NCBI GenBank assembly: GCA_017881765.1
Contig: JADGQN010000202.1
Coordinates: 1-8,280 of the forward strand
DNA length: 8,280 bases
Direction: 5' to 3'
From: Syntrophobacterales bacterium
Lineage (GTDB): Bacteria; Desulfobacterota; Syntrophorhabdia; Syntrophorhabdales; WCHB1-27
Positions 1-6,320 of this stretch are shown piece after piece. The first letter of the stretch is position 1. The number at the start of each line of letters is the position of its first letter. The notes under the pieces were generated by a model. It did no database searches. It was not told where the DNA came from and saw only the letters and a program-made list of their open reading frames with translations. A program made the translations under genes and the position numbers.

Positions 1-140
1 TTTGCACCGGCAACACAGAGATGATTTCGCGACACGAGGCGCGAACCATGGGCATCCGCGAGTTCGTCACGAAGCCCCTCGTCAAACGTGAGATGGCGGA
101 GACGATACGGCGGGCGCTGGATATGAAAGCCCGAGACTGA
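1..140 (+). CDS. Receiver (REC) domain C-terminus of a response regulator or hybrid histidine kinase (5' truncated)
   Basis: An open frame enters from the left edge (first full codon at base 3) and stops at TGA 138-140, giving 45 residues. The stretch GIREFVTKPLVKREMAETI has the pattern of the last beta strand and helix of a CheY-like receiver: a small residue, hydrophobic strand, the conserved Thr/Lys-Pro of the phosphoacceptor site (K24-P25 of the fragment) and an amphipathic final helix. The gene ends about five residues after that helix, so the receiver is the C-terminal module, as in many hybrid sensor kinases or stand-alone regulators. The phosphorylated Asp lies outside the window. The gene converges with the DUF188 gene; the 61-base gap contains only a small hairpin. 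Domain call is good; the identity of the whole protein is unknown. Confidence 0.75.
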   Translation, partial: CTGNTEMISRHEARTMGIREFVTKPLVKREMAETIRRALDMKARD

Positions 141-201
141 CTTCCGCATCGCAAAGTCATCTTGTCACGCCGTGACCCTAATACCACTTTTGAGCTGGCG
201 A

Positions 202-654
202 TTATTGTCCTTTGAATGCCACCTGGATCAGGTCATCGAGCCGCTGGAGAAAGCGGGAACGATCTCGCTTCCCGTAGGGGGCAGGCCCTTTCGTTATGTT
301 CCCCATCTCGCGAAGATAGGCCATTAGCTGTCTATTCGCGAGAGCCTCACCGATGGATTCTTCGGAGAAAACGCGCCCTTTGGGATCTATCACCCGAGCA
401 CCTTTTTCCAGGCACCGCGAAGCAAGAGGAATATCGCCTGATACCACAATATCCTGGTCGGTAACACGCTCTGCAATCCAATCATCCGCTGCGTCAAAAT
501 TGCCACTGACAAGCACCATCTCAACTGATTCATCCTGCGCTATCAGCAAATCGGAGTTGGAGACAAGGTAGACCTTGAGCCCATAACGTTTGGCCACCCT
601 GATCACTTCGTTCTTCACAGGGCTGGCGTCGGCATCAACGTATATCTTGACCAA
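202..654 (-). CDS. YaiI/YqxD family protein (DUF188, UPF0178)
   Basis: A protein of about 150 residues, the usual size of this family, which has a PIN/NYN-like nuclease fold; a cellular role is not established. Visible family motifs: IYVDADASPVKNEV at the N-terminus (the usual VDADACPVK with Cys replaced by Ser), the acidic AADDWI, DIVVSGDIPLASRCLEKGA, and the C-terminal GPAPYGKRDRSRFLQRLD. Conserved aspartates in the first and central motifs would form the metal site if it is a nuclease. Start choice: TTG at 654 puts the conserved strand right after the initiator and has AAAGGA six bases upstream (661-666); a longer TTG start at 669 adds five residues and would overlap the stop of the small ORF upstream. 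It lies downstream of the nitroreductase on the same strand and may be co-transcribed with it. Family call sure; function unknown. Confidence 0.9.
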   Translation of the reverse strand: MVKIYVDADASPVKNEVIRVAKRYGLKVYLVSNSDLLIAQDESVEMVLVSGNFDAADDWIAERVTDQDIVVSGDIPLASRCLEKGARVIDPKGRVFSEESIGEALANRQLMAYLREMGNITKGPAPYGKRDRSRFLQRLDDLIQVAFKGQ

Positions 655-665
655 GCTGAGTCCTT

Positions 666-866
666 TCAATTCGGGATGTTTACTGGTTTCAGGACAAGTC
701 CGCTGACCTTGCCATTATGAGTGATCCGGCAGTTATCCTCATAGCCATCCAGCATTGATTCCAACGTGCTTCCGGGCATGCGCACAGAGCCACACACGAG
801 TGCGCAGACGAGAACGCTAATACGGATAAGGACGGACGTTGAGACTACTATTCGTACTTCTCCCAA
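666..866 (-). CDS. Doubtful small ORF (66 codons), possible exported peptide
   Basis: This open frame fills the 178-base gap between the nitroreductase and the DUF188 gene. Its TTG start lies inside the end of the nitroreductase gene and its TGA (666-668) lies just before the DUF188 start, an arrangement seen in coupled operons. The N-terminal part is a hydrophobic run (VLIRISVLVCALVCGSV), like a signal peptide or single membrane helix, followed by a polar tail ending GKVSGLVLKPVNIPN. Against it: no Shine-Dalgarno sequence precedes the TTG, there is no upstream ATG, and I recognise no family. An internal ATG near codon 30 would leave only about 37 residues. It may be spurious or a decayed gene. 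Confidence 0.25.
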   Translation of the reverse strand: MGEVRIVVSTSVLIRISVLVCALVCGSVRMPGSTLESMLDGYEDNCRITHNGKVSGLVLKPVNIPN

Positions 867-1480
867 AAAGCGATCTTGCTCAGTTCTTTTCTCGGCCTGG
901 GCTTAGGATTCTCATCGGGATATCCCAGGAGGAAAAAATCATGGACGAATAGAGCATCCGGTAAGTTCATGATCTCGCGGGCATCCCTGGGAGATATCGC
1001 TCCCACCCAGCAACTGCCTAAGTCCTGATTGAAAGCCTCCAGGGTCATATAGGCTATAGAAATCATGATCTGTTCGCCGGCCCTTATCATCATCACCTGT
1101 TCGCCGAGACGGTACGGTGCGGTGAGGTCGCTTCCTAAAACCCTATTATCCAGAACTTCATCCGGCCAGTTCATCACGCCGGCTTCTATAAGCTGCTTTA
1201 AAGACTCTCGATGCATCTTACGAGAGAAAGCCTCTGTTAAACCACAGCAAAGAATGAGAACCGGGGCAGCAGCAACCTGTGGTTGTCCGCCGGCGGCCTT
1301 TGCCAACTCTGCTATCTTTCCCCTATCCTGAATTACAATGAATCGCCATGGTTGAACGTTTCCCCACGACGGCGCCCGCCTGCCCGCCTCCAGTACCTTC
1401 TCGATCTTCTCTTTTTCCACGGAAGCAGGTTTCCACTTCCTTATATTTGCCCTCTTTTGTATCGCCTCCGATACGTCCAT
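848..1480 (-). CDS. Nitroreductase-family FMN oxidoreductase
   Basis: A 210-residue protein, the full size of this family of FMN-dependent, usually homodimeric cytoplasmic enzymes that use NAD(P)H to reduce nitro groups, quinones or related compounds. The N-terminal KRANIRKW (residues 9-16) matches the basic FMN-phosphate motif, RRAPSWGNVQPWRFIVI (34-50) is the characteristic aPSxxNxQPW signature, GSCWVGAI (155-162) is the flavin-contacting turn, and LLGYPDENPKPRPRKEL (184-200) is the typical end (GYP...p.pR). The ATG at 1480 has a strong AGGAGG nearby upstream. It is the first gene of a minus-strand group with the DUF188 gene, with a candidate promoter at 1558-1586. The substrate cannot be told from sequence; some subgroups act on iodotyrosine or dimethylbenzimidazole precursors, but nothing here favours those. 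Confidence 0.92.
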   Translation of the reverse strand: MDVSEAIQKRANIRKWKPASVEKEKIEKVLEAGRRAPSWGNVQPWRFIVIQDRGKIAELAKAAGGQPQVAAAPVLILCCGLTEAFSRKMHRESLKQLIEAGVMNWPDEVLDNRVLGSDLTAPYRLGEQVMMIRAGEQIMISIAYMTLEAFNQDLGSCWVGAISPRDAREIMNLPDALFVHDFFLLGYPDENPKPRPRKELSKIAFWEKYE

Positions 1481-1557
1481 TCCGTCCCTCCTTTCCTTCG
1501 CTTAATGAGACCCGTGTTTATTGACTCCGGCCTTCTATTCAGGGCTCACTCCTCTCT

Positions 1558-1586
1558 TTCTTATCCGAACCTCATCTTATTGTCAA
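1558..1586 (-). promoter_or_regulatory. Candidate sigma-70 promoter for the nitroreductase gene
   Basis: On the minus strand a perfect TTGACA (1581-1586) is followed after 17 bases by TAAGAA (1558-1563), a weak -10 box (3 of 6). The -35 box lies inside a palindrome, TTGTC-AA-GACAA (1580-1591), which could be a repressor site. The position, about 80 bases before the nitroreductase ATG, is reasonable. The exact -35 box and orientation support it; the -10 is the weak point. Confidence 0.45.
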
Positions 1587-1622
1587 GACAAAACGTGGGA
1601 ATTGCCGTTGGCATCTAAAGAT

Positions 1623-1656
1623 TGTAGTTGACACACTACAGAAACTTGGGTACGGT
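1623..1656 (+). promoter_or_regulatory. Candidate promoter with overlapping inverted repeat upstream of the hydrolase
   Basis: A perfect TTGACA at 1628-1633 faces the hydrolase gene, with TACGGT (1651-1656) 17 bases on as a poor -10. The -35 box sits within an inverted repeat, TGTAGT-tgacac-ACTACA (1623-1640), a plausible operator. Together with the opposed TTGACA at 1581-1586 this gives two back-to-back -35 boxes 41 bases apart, each covered by a dyad. The rest of the 1481-1752 gap holds no gene I can support. Confidence 0.35.
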
Positions 1657-1752
1657 GTTCTTAAACGCAGGTCCAGGGAACAGGAGAACCTTGGTCGTGA
1701 GGCTCTTGAGCTTCGGGCGGTCAGCACGGTTCTCTACTAAGTGGGGGTGATC

Positions 1753-3120
1753 ATGAAAAAGACGGGCATCTTGCTGCTGGTGATTGGAGTGCTTTTGGCT
1801 TGGAGTGTCAAAGGAGTTAGCGCACAGCAGGCTGGCTCGGTCGCGAGTCCCGCGGCGGCCGGAGTGGAAAAACCCGGGGCCGAAGCCGTGCCAAAGACCC
1901 TCGGCGAGCCGGTGACACGGCGGTGGATTGAGCAGCGGTGGGTGCTCGACAACGTTATCCGATCAGTCGGCATGGACTGGGATCAGCCGCGCTCAGCCTA
2001 TGTTGCCGGACCGTGTGGCGCTGAGGCCAGCTCTGACATGGCCGGTATCCGTCAGCGCATTCAGAAATATGCCGATGCCTCGCCTGCCTTTGAAGCCGCG
2101 GCTCGCCGTCGTGAGGCCAAAGCGAAGGCGGCTGAGGAGGCGGAAGAGCGGGTGACGGCGCGCGAGAATTACTGCATCGCGACCATGTTCTGGGCGGCTG
2201 CGCAGTGGCCGATCGATGAAAATAACGAAAAGAACAGATTCTACAACCAGCGCAAGCGCGAGTGCTACATCAAGTACTCGAAACTTGCCGATCACCGCGT
2301 GGAGGAGGTCTGGATCCCTGTGGAAGGGGGCAAGAGCCTACCCGCGTGGTTTCACTTGCCGCCGGGCTACCAGGGTGGCCGCATCCCTGTGGTGATTTCA
2401 ATCCCGGGCATGGACAGTTTCAAAGAAATGGGCGTTGCCATGTATGGAGACCGGTGGTTGAACCGCGGCATCGCGGTGCTCGCAGTCGACGGGCCCGGAC
2501 AGTATGAGAGCGCGGTGCTCAACATTTACTTCAGCATGCCTGCCTGGTCGGCCACGGGTAAGGCCGCGGTTGACTGGCTAATAAAGCGGCAGGAAATTGA
2601 CCCCGGCCGCATAGGGATCTACGGCAGCAGTTTCGGCTCCTTCTTTGCCACAATCGCGGCCGCGAACGAGCCGCGCATCCGTGCTGTGGCAGTGAGCGCG
2701 ACCTGCTTCGAGCCCGGTTTTCACAGTATCTTCGAAGAGGCATCGCCAACCTTTAAGATGCGCTTCATGTACATGTCGGGGTTCACGGACGAAGGCAAGT
2801 TCGACATATTTAGAAAAAACATGACCTGGGAAGGATACGTCGAGAAGATCCGCGCGCCCTATCTCTGTATTGCGGGCGAGGCTGATGAACTGAGTCCGCT
2901 CGTGCATACGGAGAGGATGATAAAGGCCCTGCAGGGACCGAAACGGTTGGTGGTATACCAGGATGCCCGCCACGCGCTCGGCGGTACTTCCGTGAGTCTG
3001 GGGCCGAACCCCGCGACCGTTGTGGCTGACTGGGTGCTGGCTGCTCTGAATGGCAAGCCATTCCCCAGCGATCGCTGGTATGTCGACGCGACCGGGAGGG
3101 TAACGAAGACCCCGTACTAA
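1753..3120 (+). CDS. Secreted alpha/beta hydrolase (FrsA / dihydroxypseudooxynicotine-hydrolase-like layout)
   Basis: A 455-residue protein with a clear Sec signal peptide: MKKTGILLLVIGVLLAWSVKGVSA, with likely cleavage after Ala24, so it acts in the periplasm or outside. Residues 25-180 form a mostly helical N-terminal part, including a highly charged stretch at about 117-139 (rich in Arg, Lys, Ala, Glu). The catalytic alpha/beta domain starts at about 181 (EEVWIPVEGG, PAWFHLPPGY). The nucleophile elbow is G-S-S-F-G with Ser293, the acid is Asp378 in GEADELSP, and the base is His407 in DARHALGG: a full catalytic triad. Helical N-terminus plus this core is the layout of FrsA/DUF1100 and of C-C bond hydrolases such as dihydroxypseudooxynicotine hydrolase, though esterase or peptidase activity is equally possible. 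The ATG at 1753 is preferred to the in-frame GTG at 1741, because it gives a normal Lys-Lys signal peptide and has GGGGGTGA upstream. Substrate unknown. Confidence 0.85.
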   Translation: MKKTGILLLVIGVLLAWSVKGVSAQQAGSVASPAAAGVEKPGAEAVPKTLGEPVTRRWIEQRWVLDNVIRSVGMDWDQPRSAYVAGPCGAEASSDMAGIRQRIQKYADASPAFEAAARRREAKAKAAEEAEERVTARENYCIATMFWAAAQWPIDENNEKNRFYNQRKRECYIKYSKLADHRVEEVWIPVEGGKSLPAWFHLPPGYQGGRIPVVISIPGMDSFKEMGVAMYGDRWLNRGIAVLAVDGPGQYESAVLNIYFSMPAWSATGKAAVDWLIKRQEIDPGRIGIYGSSFGSFFATIAAANEPRIRAVAVSATCFEPGFHSIFEEASPTFKMRFMYMSGFTDEGKFDIFRKNMTWEGYVEKIRAPYLCIAGEADELSPLVHTERMIKALQGPKRLVVYQDARHALGGTSVSLGPNPATVVADWVLAALNGKPFPSDRWYVDATGRVTKTPY

Positions 3121-3231
3121 CCTGTCTTCTGCATCTTTGCGGCCTCGAATAGGCCACGCGGGAACGGGGCGAGCGGGCGTGAGATACTGTCCGTAATCCA
3201 GGCGAGTCTGTTGAGCAAGAGCTCGTCAAGA

Positions 3232-3254
3232 CATGACCCCATATGCCGGTCATG
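3232..3254. terminator. Perfect 7-bp hairpin between convergent genes, possible bidirectional terminator
   Basis: CATGACC (3232-3238) and GGTCATG (3248-3254) form a perfect stem with a 9-base loop, five bases past the Rid-fusion stop on the minus strand and about 110 bases past the hydrolase stop. No T-tract follows on either strand, so a classical intrinsic terminator is not proven. A second small stem, GGCCT-cgaat-AGGCC (3141-3155), lies closer to the hydrolase end, also without a T-run. Confidence 0.35.
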
Positions 3255-3259
3255 CTGCT

Positions 3260-4546
3260 TTAAAGAACGGCGGTTACGTCTATCTCGAAGAGGGCCTCCG
3301 GATTTTTCAGGCTGGATAGCTGCATGAAGGTACTGACCGGAGGGTTATCGACCAGATACGGCGCATGTTTCTCGTAATACTCCACCTCTGCCTTGCGCAT
3401 GCTGGGATAATCGGCAAGGCGTTTCAGGAGCATAAAGGTTTTAACCACCTTCTCCATTGAGCTCCCGGCTGCTTCGAGAGCGGCTTTGACCTTATCGAGA
3501 GCAATTGTTATCTGCTGCTCAATGAGATTGGTCTCCATCTTTCCGGTATCGGGATCCGACCCGTCGCAACCTGAAAGGAAGAGCAGGTCGCCCGCGGAAG
3601 CGCTCCCGGAGGCATCTTTGCTTCCCGGGAAGTATTTCGCTGCCCAACCCGGCGCCTCTTTGTCGATCACTCCGAAAGCCTCAACCTCCACCAGAAATTC
3701 GGGCAGCGCCAGACTGCTGACATTGATGACGGTACTGGCGGGCCGCCTCTTGACCAGGGCCGGTGCATATTTCTCAAAAAACTCCTGCTCGACCTGTCTA
3801 TAAAGCGGACAATATTTTATATCTTTGAGCAGCACATACGTTTTGACGACGTTGTCGATGGAGCCGCCTGTTTCAGCCATCCCCGCCCTGATCTTTTCCA
3901 GACAGATCCTCGCCTGTTCTTTGAAGTCGTTCGTTTCCACACGAACGGTATCATGGTTCAGGGCCTCGCAGCCCGAGACAATGACCAGATTACCGACGAC
4001 TTCGGTTCGGGCAAACTTCGGGTGCTCTTTGGGCACATGGGGATAAGCCAGCCTCTTGCCGCCCCAGAACTCCGGATAATAGGTGACCTTCCAGCCTGGT
4101 GCGTTTCTGTCAACGACACCGATCACGTCAATCTCGATGAGGAACTCCGGTTTTGCCAGGGAGACGGGAGCGATGAACGTGCTTGCCGGCGGATTTTCCG
4201 CCAGATAGGGTGCATGCTTCAGGTAATACTCCACCTCCGTCGTCCGCATCTTGGCATAATCGCTTTGACGTTTTACCAGCATGACCGTCTTGACGACGTT
4301 GTCGATGGAGCTTCCCGCTTCTTTCATGGCCATGCCGACCTTGTCGAGCGCCATGATCATCTGCTCTTCAAATGTTTCAGCTGTCGGTTTGCCGGTAATG
4401 GTGTCCTGACCCGTGCAGCCGGAAACGAAGATGAGGTTTCCTACTACAATACTCCTGGCAAACTTGGGGGATTCTTTCGGCACATGGGGGTAAGCCAACT
4501 TTCTTCCATCCCAGTATTCCGGAAAATATTTCTTTTCCCAGCCCAT
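3260..4546 (-). CDS. Triple Rid (YjgF/YER057c/UK114) domain fusion protein
   Basis: A 428-residue protein of three consecutive Rid-family domains, at about 1-150, 151-299 and 300-428. Each repeat has the pattern VGNLIFVSGC, then an acidic Gly-rich turn, EQ...ALDKV, the helix GSSIDNVVKTxxLLK, VEYYEKHAPYL, xPxSTxxxxxSL and a final PExLxEID/VE strand. Repeats 1 and 2 also share an N-terminal extension (YFPEYWDGRKLAYPHVPKE and YYPEFWGGKRLAYPHVPKE) of which repeat 3 keeps only AKYFPG. Ordinary Rid proteins are about 130 residues and form trimers with active sites between subunits, so this chain could fold as a self-contained trimer (inference). The substrate-binding Arg105 of E. coli RidA (PARS) is replaced in every repeat (Ala121, Ala270, Val404), so RidA-type imine deaminase activity is unlikely. 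A Cys follows SG in each repeat (44, 193, 327), where RidA has Gln. No signal peptide, so cytoplasmic. The ATG has AGGAGG nine bases upstream, and a strong promoter lies at 4636-4664. Confidence 0.93.
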   Translation of the reverse strand: MGWEKKYFPEYWDGRKLAYPHVPKESPKFARSIVVGNLIFVSGCTGQDTITGKPTAETFEEQMIMALDKVGMAMKEAGSSIDNVVKTVMLVKRQSDYAKMRTTEVEYYLKHAPYLAENPPASTFIAPVSLAKPEFLIEIDVIGVVDRNAPGWKVTYYPEFWGGKRLAYPHVPKEHPKFARTEVVGNLVIVSGCEALNHDTVRVETNDFKEQARICLEKIRAGMAETGGSIDNVVKTYVLLKDIKYCPLYRQVEQEFFEKYAPALVKRRPASTVINVSSLALPEFLVEVEAFGVIDKEAPGWAAKYFPGSKDASGSASAGDLLFLSGCDGSDPDTGKMETNLIEQQITIALDKVKAALEAAGSSMEKVVKTFMLLKRLADYPSMRKAEVEYYEKHAPYLVDNPPVSTFMQLSSLKNPEALFEIDVTAVL

Positions 4547-4635
4547 CTCCCTACCTCCTAAGATAGCAATTTGTCCGCCGCAGGCTTGGTCCGTGCTTTC
4601 GGAATTGCGCGAGCACGTTAGAATTACTAAGCCGG

Positions 4636-4664
4636 ATATTACGAAAAACGTGTTTGTATGTCAA
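4636..4664 (-). promoter_or_regulatory. Strong sigma-70 promoter for the Rid fusion gene
   Basis: On the minus strand a perfect TTGACA (4659-4664) is followed after exactly 17 bases by TAATAT (4636-4641), 4 of 6 matches to the -10 consensus. It lies about 90 bases before the Rid ATG at 4546, leaving a leader of about 80 bases. It shares an 8-bp mirrored -35 region (TGTCAAGC / GCTTGACA) with the candidate promoter on the opposite strand. Confidence 0.7.
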
Positions 4665-4707
4665 GCGAAAAGGAGGCAAGAACGGCCTGCCGGCGCGCCC
4701 CGAATTA

Positions 4708-4738
4708 GCTTGACAAGATGTCGATTCTCTGAGAAAGT
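4708..4738 (+). promoter_or_regulatory. Candidate weak promoter for the UbiD gene
   Basis: GCTTGACA (4708-4715) carries a perfect -35 box. At 17 bases spacing the -10 would be GAAAGT (4733-4738), only 3 of 6, so transcription might need an activator. A palindrome, TTCTC-t-GAGAA (4725-4735), lies across the spacer and -10 and is a possible regulator site. The leader to the UbiD start would be about 115 bases. Confidence 0.35.
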
Positions 4739-4808
4739 TACGCAAGCAATCGTGAAGTTCCGATCACCGGTTTGACGGCTTCCATGCTGTACCCGGCCAA
4801 AGACAGGA

Positions 4809-4826
4809 TGAGCCGGATGGGGCTCA
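4809..4826 (+). repeat. Small hairpin in the UbiD leader
   Basis: TGAGCC (4809-4814) and GGCTCA (4821-4826) pair as a perfect 6-bp stem with a 6-base loop, about 23 bases before the ribosome binding site. CTCAGAGAA (4823-4831) is the exact reverse complement of TTCTCTGAG (4725-4733) further up, so the leader could also fold as a long-range pair. Regulatory meaning is unproven; both could be chance. Confidence 0.25.
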
Positions 4827-4856
4827 GAGAATGAGGCAATTTCGTATAAGGAGGAG

Positions 4857-6254
4857 ATGATGCAGGACTTACGCTCATTCATGGCCGCATGTAAAAAAAG
4901 GCTGCCTGACGAATTTGTGAGGATAACAAAGGAGGTTGATCCGAAATACGAGATCACCGCCATTGTCAAGAAGGTGGATCTCCTGGGCGCAAGCCCGATG
5001 ATGGTTTTTGAGAAGGTGAAGGGCTCCACCATGTCCGTCGTCTGCAATACGGATACTGACTTGAACAAATTCGCCCTGGCCTTTGGTGTGACCCCTGACC
5101 GCGTGGACGATTTTTACAGGGAAAAAGAGGAAGAGGCCATGAGGCTTAACAAATACCCCTGCAAAGAGGTGGGCAGGAGGGACGCACCCTGCAAGGAAGT
5201 GGTGCTGACAGGGAAAAAGGCGAGCCTCCATCAGTTTCCCTTTCTCATTCATCATGAAAACGAGGTGCCCTATCTCACCCGCGCGGTAGGCATTGTCACG
5301 GACGAGAGAAACAACATTCCCCACGCTGCTTGCTACCGGTTCATGGTGAAAGGACCGTATCTCGGCGTCACTCACATCACGCCGGGTCGCCATTTCTGGG
5401 ATATCTACAATGAGCGCAGGGAGCAGAAGAGGCCTCTCGAGATCGCCTTTGTAATGGGTCTTCACCCGTCGGTGGGGATTGGCACTCAGAGCCGGATCAG
5501 TCATCCGCCTTCAGAATTCGACGTGGCGGGAAGCCTTCTAGGGGAATCCGTGGCGATGGTACGCTGTGAGACCATAGACGTGCTTGTGCCTGCCCACTCA
5601 GAGATCGTGATAGAGGGGGAGATACCGTTTAACACCCGCGAACCGGAAGGACCCTGGGGAGACTTCACGCGATACCACCAGGTCGCGGATCGCCATCCCG
5701 TGAAGATCAAGGCGATTACCCACAGGAAGAACCCTATTGTACACGACATGGGCGCATGGCCGTCCGTGGGCGGCCTGCCCCTTGTGCGTATCCCGGCGCA
5801 CGCCTTCATGAACCGCAAGATCAAAGAAGCCGTGCCCGACGTGAAGCGTTTTCTCTTCCTTCCTGAGGCAGGCTGGTTTTACGGATTCATTCAAATCGAC
5901 AAGAAGCACGCCGGTCAGCCCAAACAGGCAATCCTCGCAGCCTTCGCCAGTGAACTGTACCTCAAGTACGTGGCAGTTTTCGACACAGACATTGACATCG
6001 AGAATCCGGCCCAGATGGCATGGGCACTTGCCACGCGGGTCCAGGCGGATAGAGACCTGCTCATCCTCCCGGGGATTCTCGGAACAGATCTGGACCTTTC
6101 GGCCCATGCCGAGGGGGTTGTGACGAAGGTGGGCATAGATGCAACGGCAAAACCGTTTCGAAAAGATTTGCCGCCCGTTGCCGGAATTCCTGAGGCGGTG
6201 ATGAAGCGCATCGATCTCAAAGAGTACATACCGGACATGAAAAGGTACCTTTGA
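4857..6254 (+). CDS. UbiD-family decarboxylase (prenylated-FMN dependent)
   Basis: A 465-residue full-length member of the UbiD family, which uses prenylated FMN (made by a UbiX partner, not in this window) to decarboxylate, or in reverse carboxylate, aromatic and alpha,beta-unsaturated acids in the cytoplasm. Aligned by motif to Aspergillus Fdc1: ACYRFMV gives Arg161 (Fdc1 Arg173), PGRHFW gives metal ligand His179 (His191), SEFDVAG gives Glu220 (Glu233), and EGPWGD gives Glu264 and Asp269 (Glu277, Glu282). Family motifs PAHSEIVIEGEIPF and the C-terminal TKVGIDAT are present. Odd points: the metal-ligand Asn (Fdc1 Asn168) appears to be His156, and the usual Asp-Glu after the GR motif (TDETH in Fdc1, PPDEP in E. 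coli UbiD) is replaced by MGAWPSVGG. It is therefore not a ubiquinone-pathway UbiD; a phenolic or other aromatic acid substrate is likelier. AAGGAGGAG precedes two ATGs in tandem (4857, 4860); the second has better spacing. Confidence 0.92.
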   Translation: MMQDLRSFMAACKKRLPDEFVRITKEVDPKYEITAIVKKVDLLGASPMMVFEKVKGSTMSVVCNTDTDLNKFALAFGVTPDRVDDFYREKEEEAMRLNKYPCKEVGRRDAPCKEVVLTGKKASLHQFPFLIHHENEVPYLTRAVGIVTDERNNIPHAACYRFMVKGPYLGVTHITPGRHFWDIYNERREQKRPLEIAFVMGLHPSVGIGTQSRISHPPSEFDVAGSLLGESVAMVRCETIDVLVPAHSEIVIEGEIPFNTREPEGPWGDFTRYHQVADRHPVKIKAITHRKNPIVHDMGAWPSVGGLPLVRIPAHAFMNRKIKEAVPDVKRFLFLPEAGWFYGFIQIDKKHAGQPKQAILAAFASELYLKYVAVFDTDIDIENPAQMAWALATRVQADRDLLILPGILGTDLDLSAHAEGVVTKVGIDATAKPFRKDLPPVAGIPEAVMKRIDLKEYIPDMKRYL

Positions 6255-6320
6255 GAGAGACTCAAGGGTGGCCAAGGTACGAGAAGGAATAACTTATACC
6301 AAGGTGCATTTAAAAATACG

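Noticed and set aside
164..176. Hairpin GTCAC-gcc-GTGAC between the receiver gene and the DUF188 gene as a terminator
   Set aside because: The stem is only 5 bp and no T-run follows on either strand; its place between convergent genes is suggestive but not enough.
1691..1750. Short leader peptide (TTG start with AGGAG upstream) before the hydrolase
   Set aside because: Only about 19 codons with no attenuator-like structure or codon run; likely chance.
3141..3155. Stem GGCCT-cgaat-AGGCC after the hydrolase as an intrinsic terminator
   Set aside because: Short stem and no T-tract.
3953..4561. Long plus-strand ORF of 202 codons opposite the Rid fusion
   Set aside because: It is the antisense shadow of a strongly conserved three-repeat gene; no family resemblance and no start signals.
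4593..4775. 60-codon plus-strand ORF in the Rid/UbiD intergenic region
   Set aside because: No ribosome binding site, composition not protein-like, and it covers both proposed promoters.
5598..6275. 225-codon minus-strand ORF opposite the UbiD gene
   Set aside because: Antisense shadow of a clear UbiD coding sequence.
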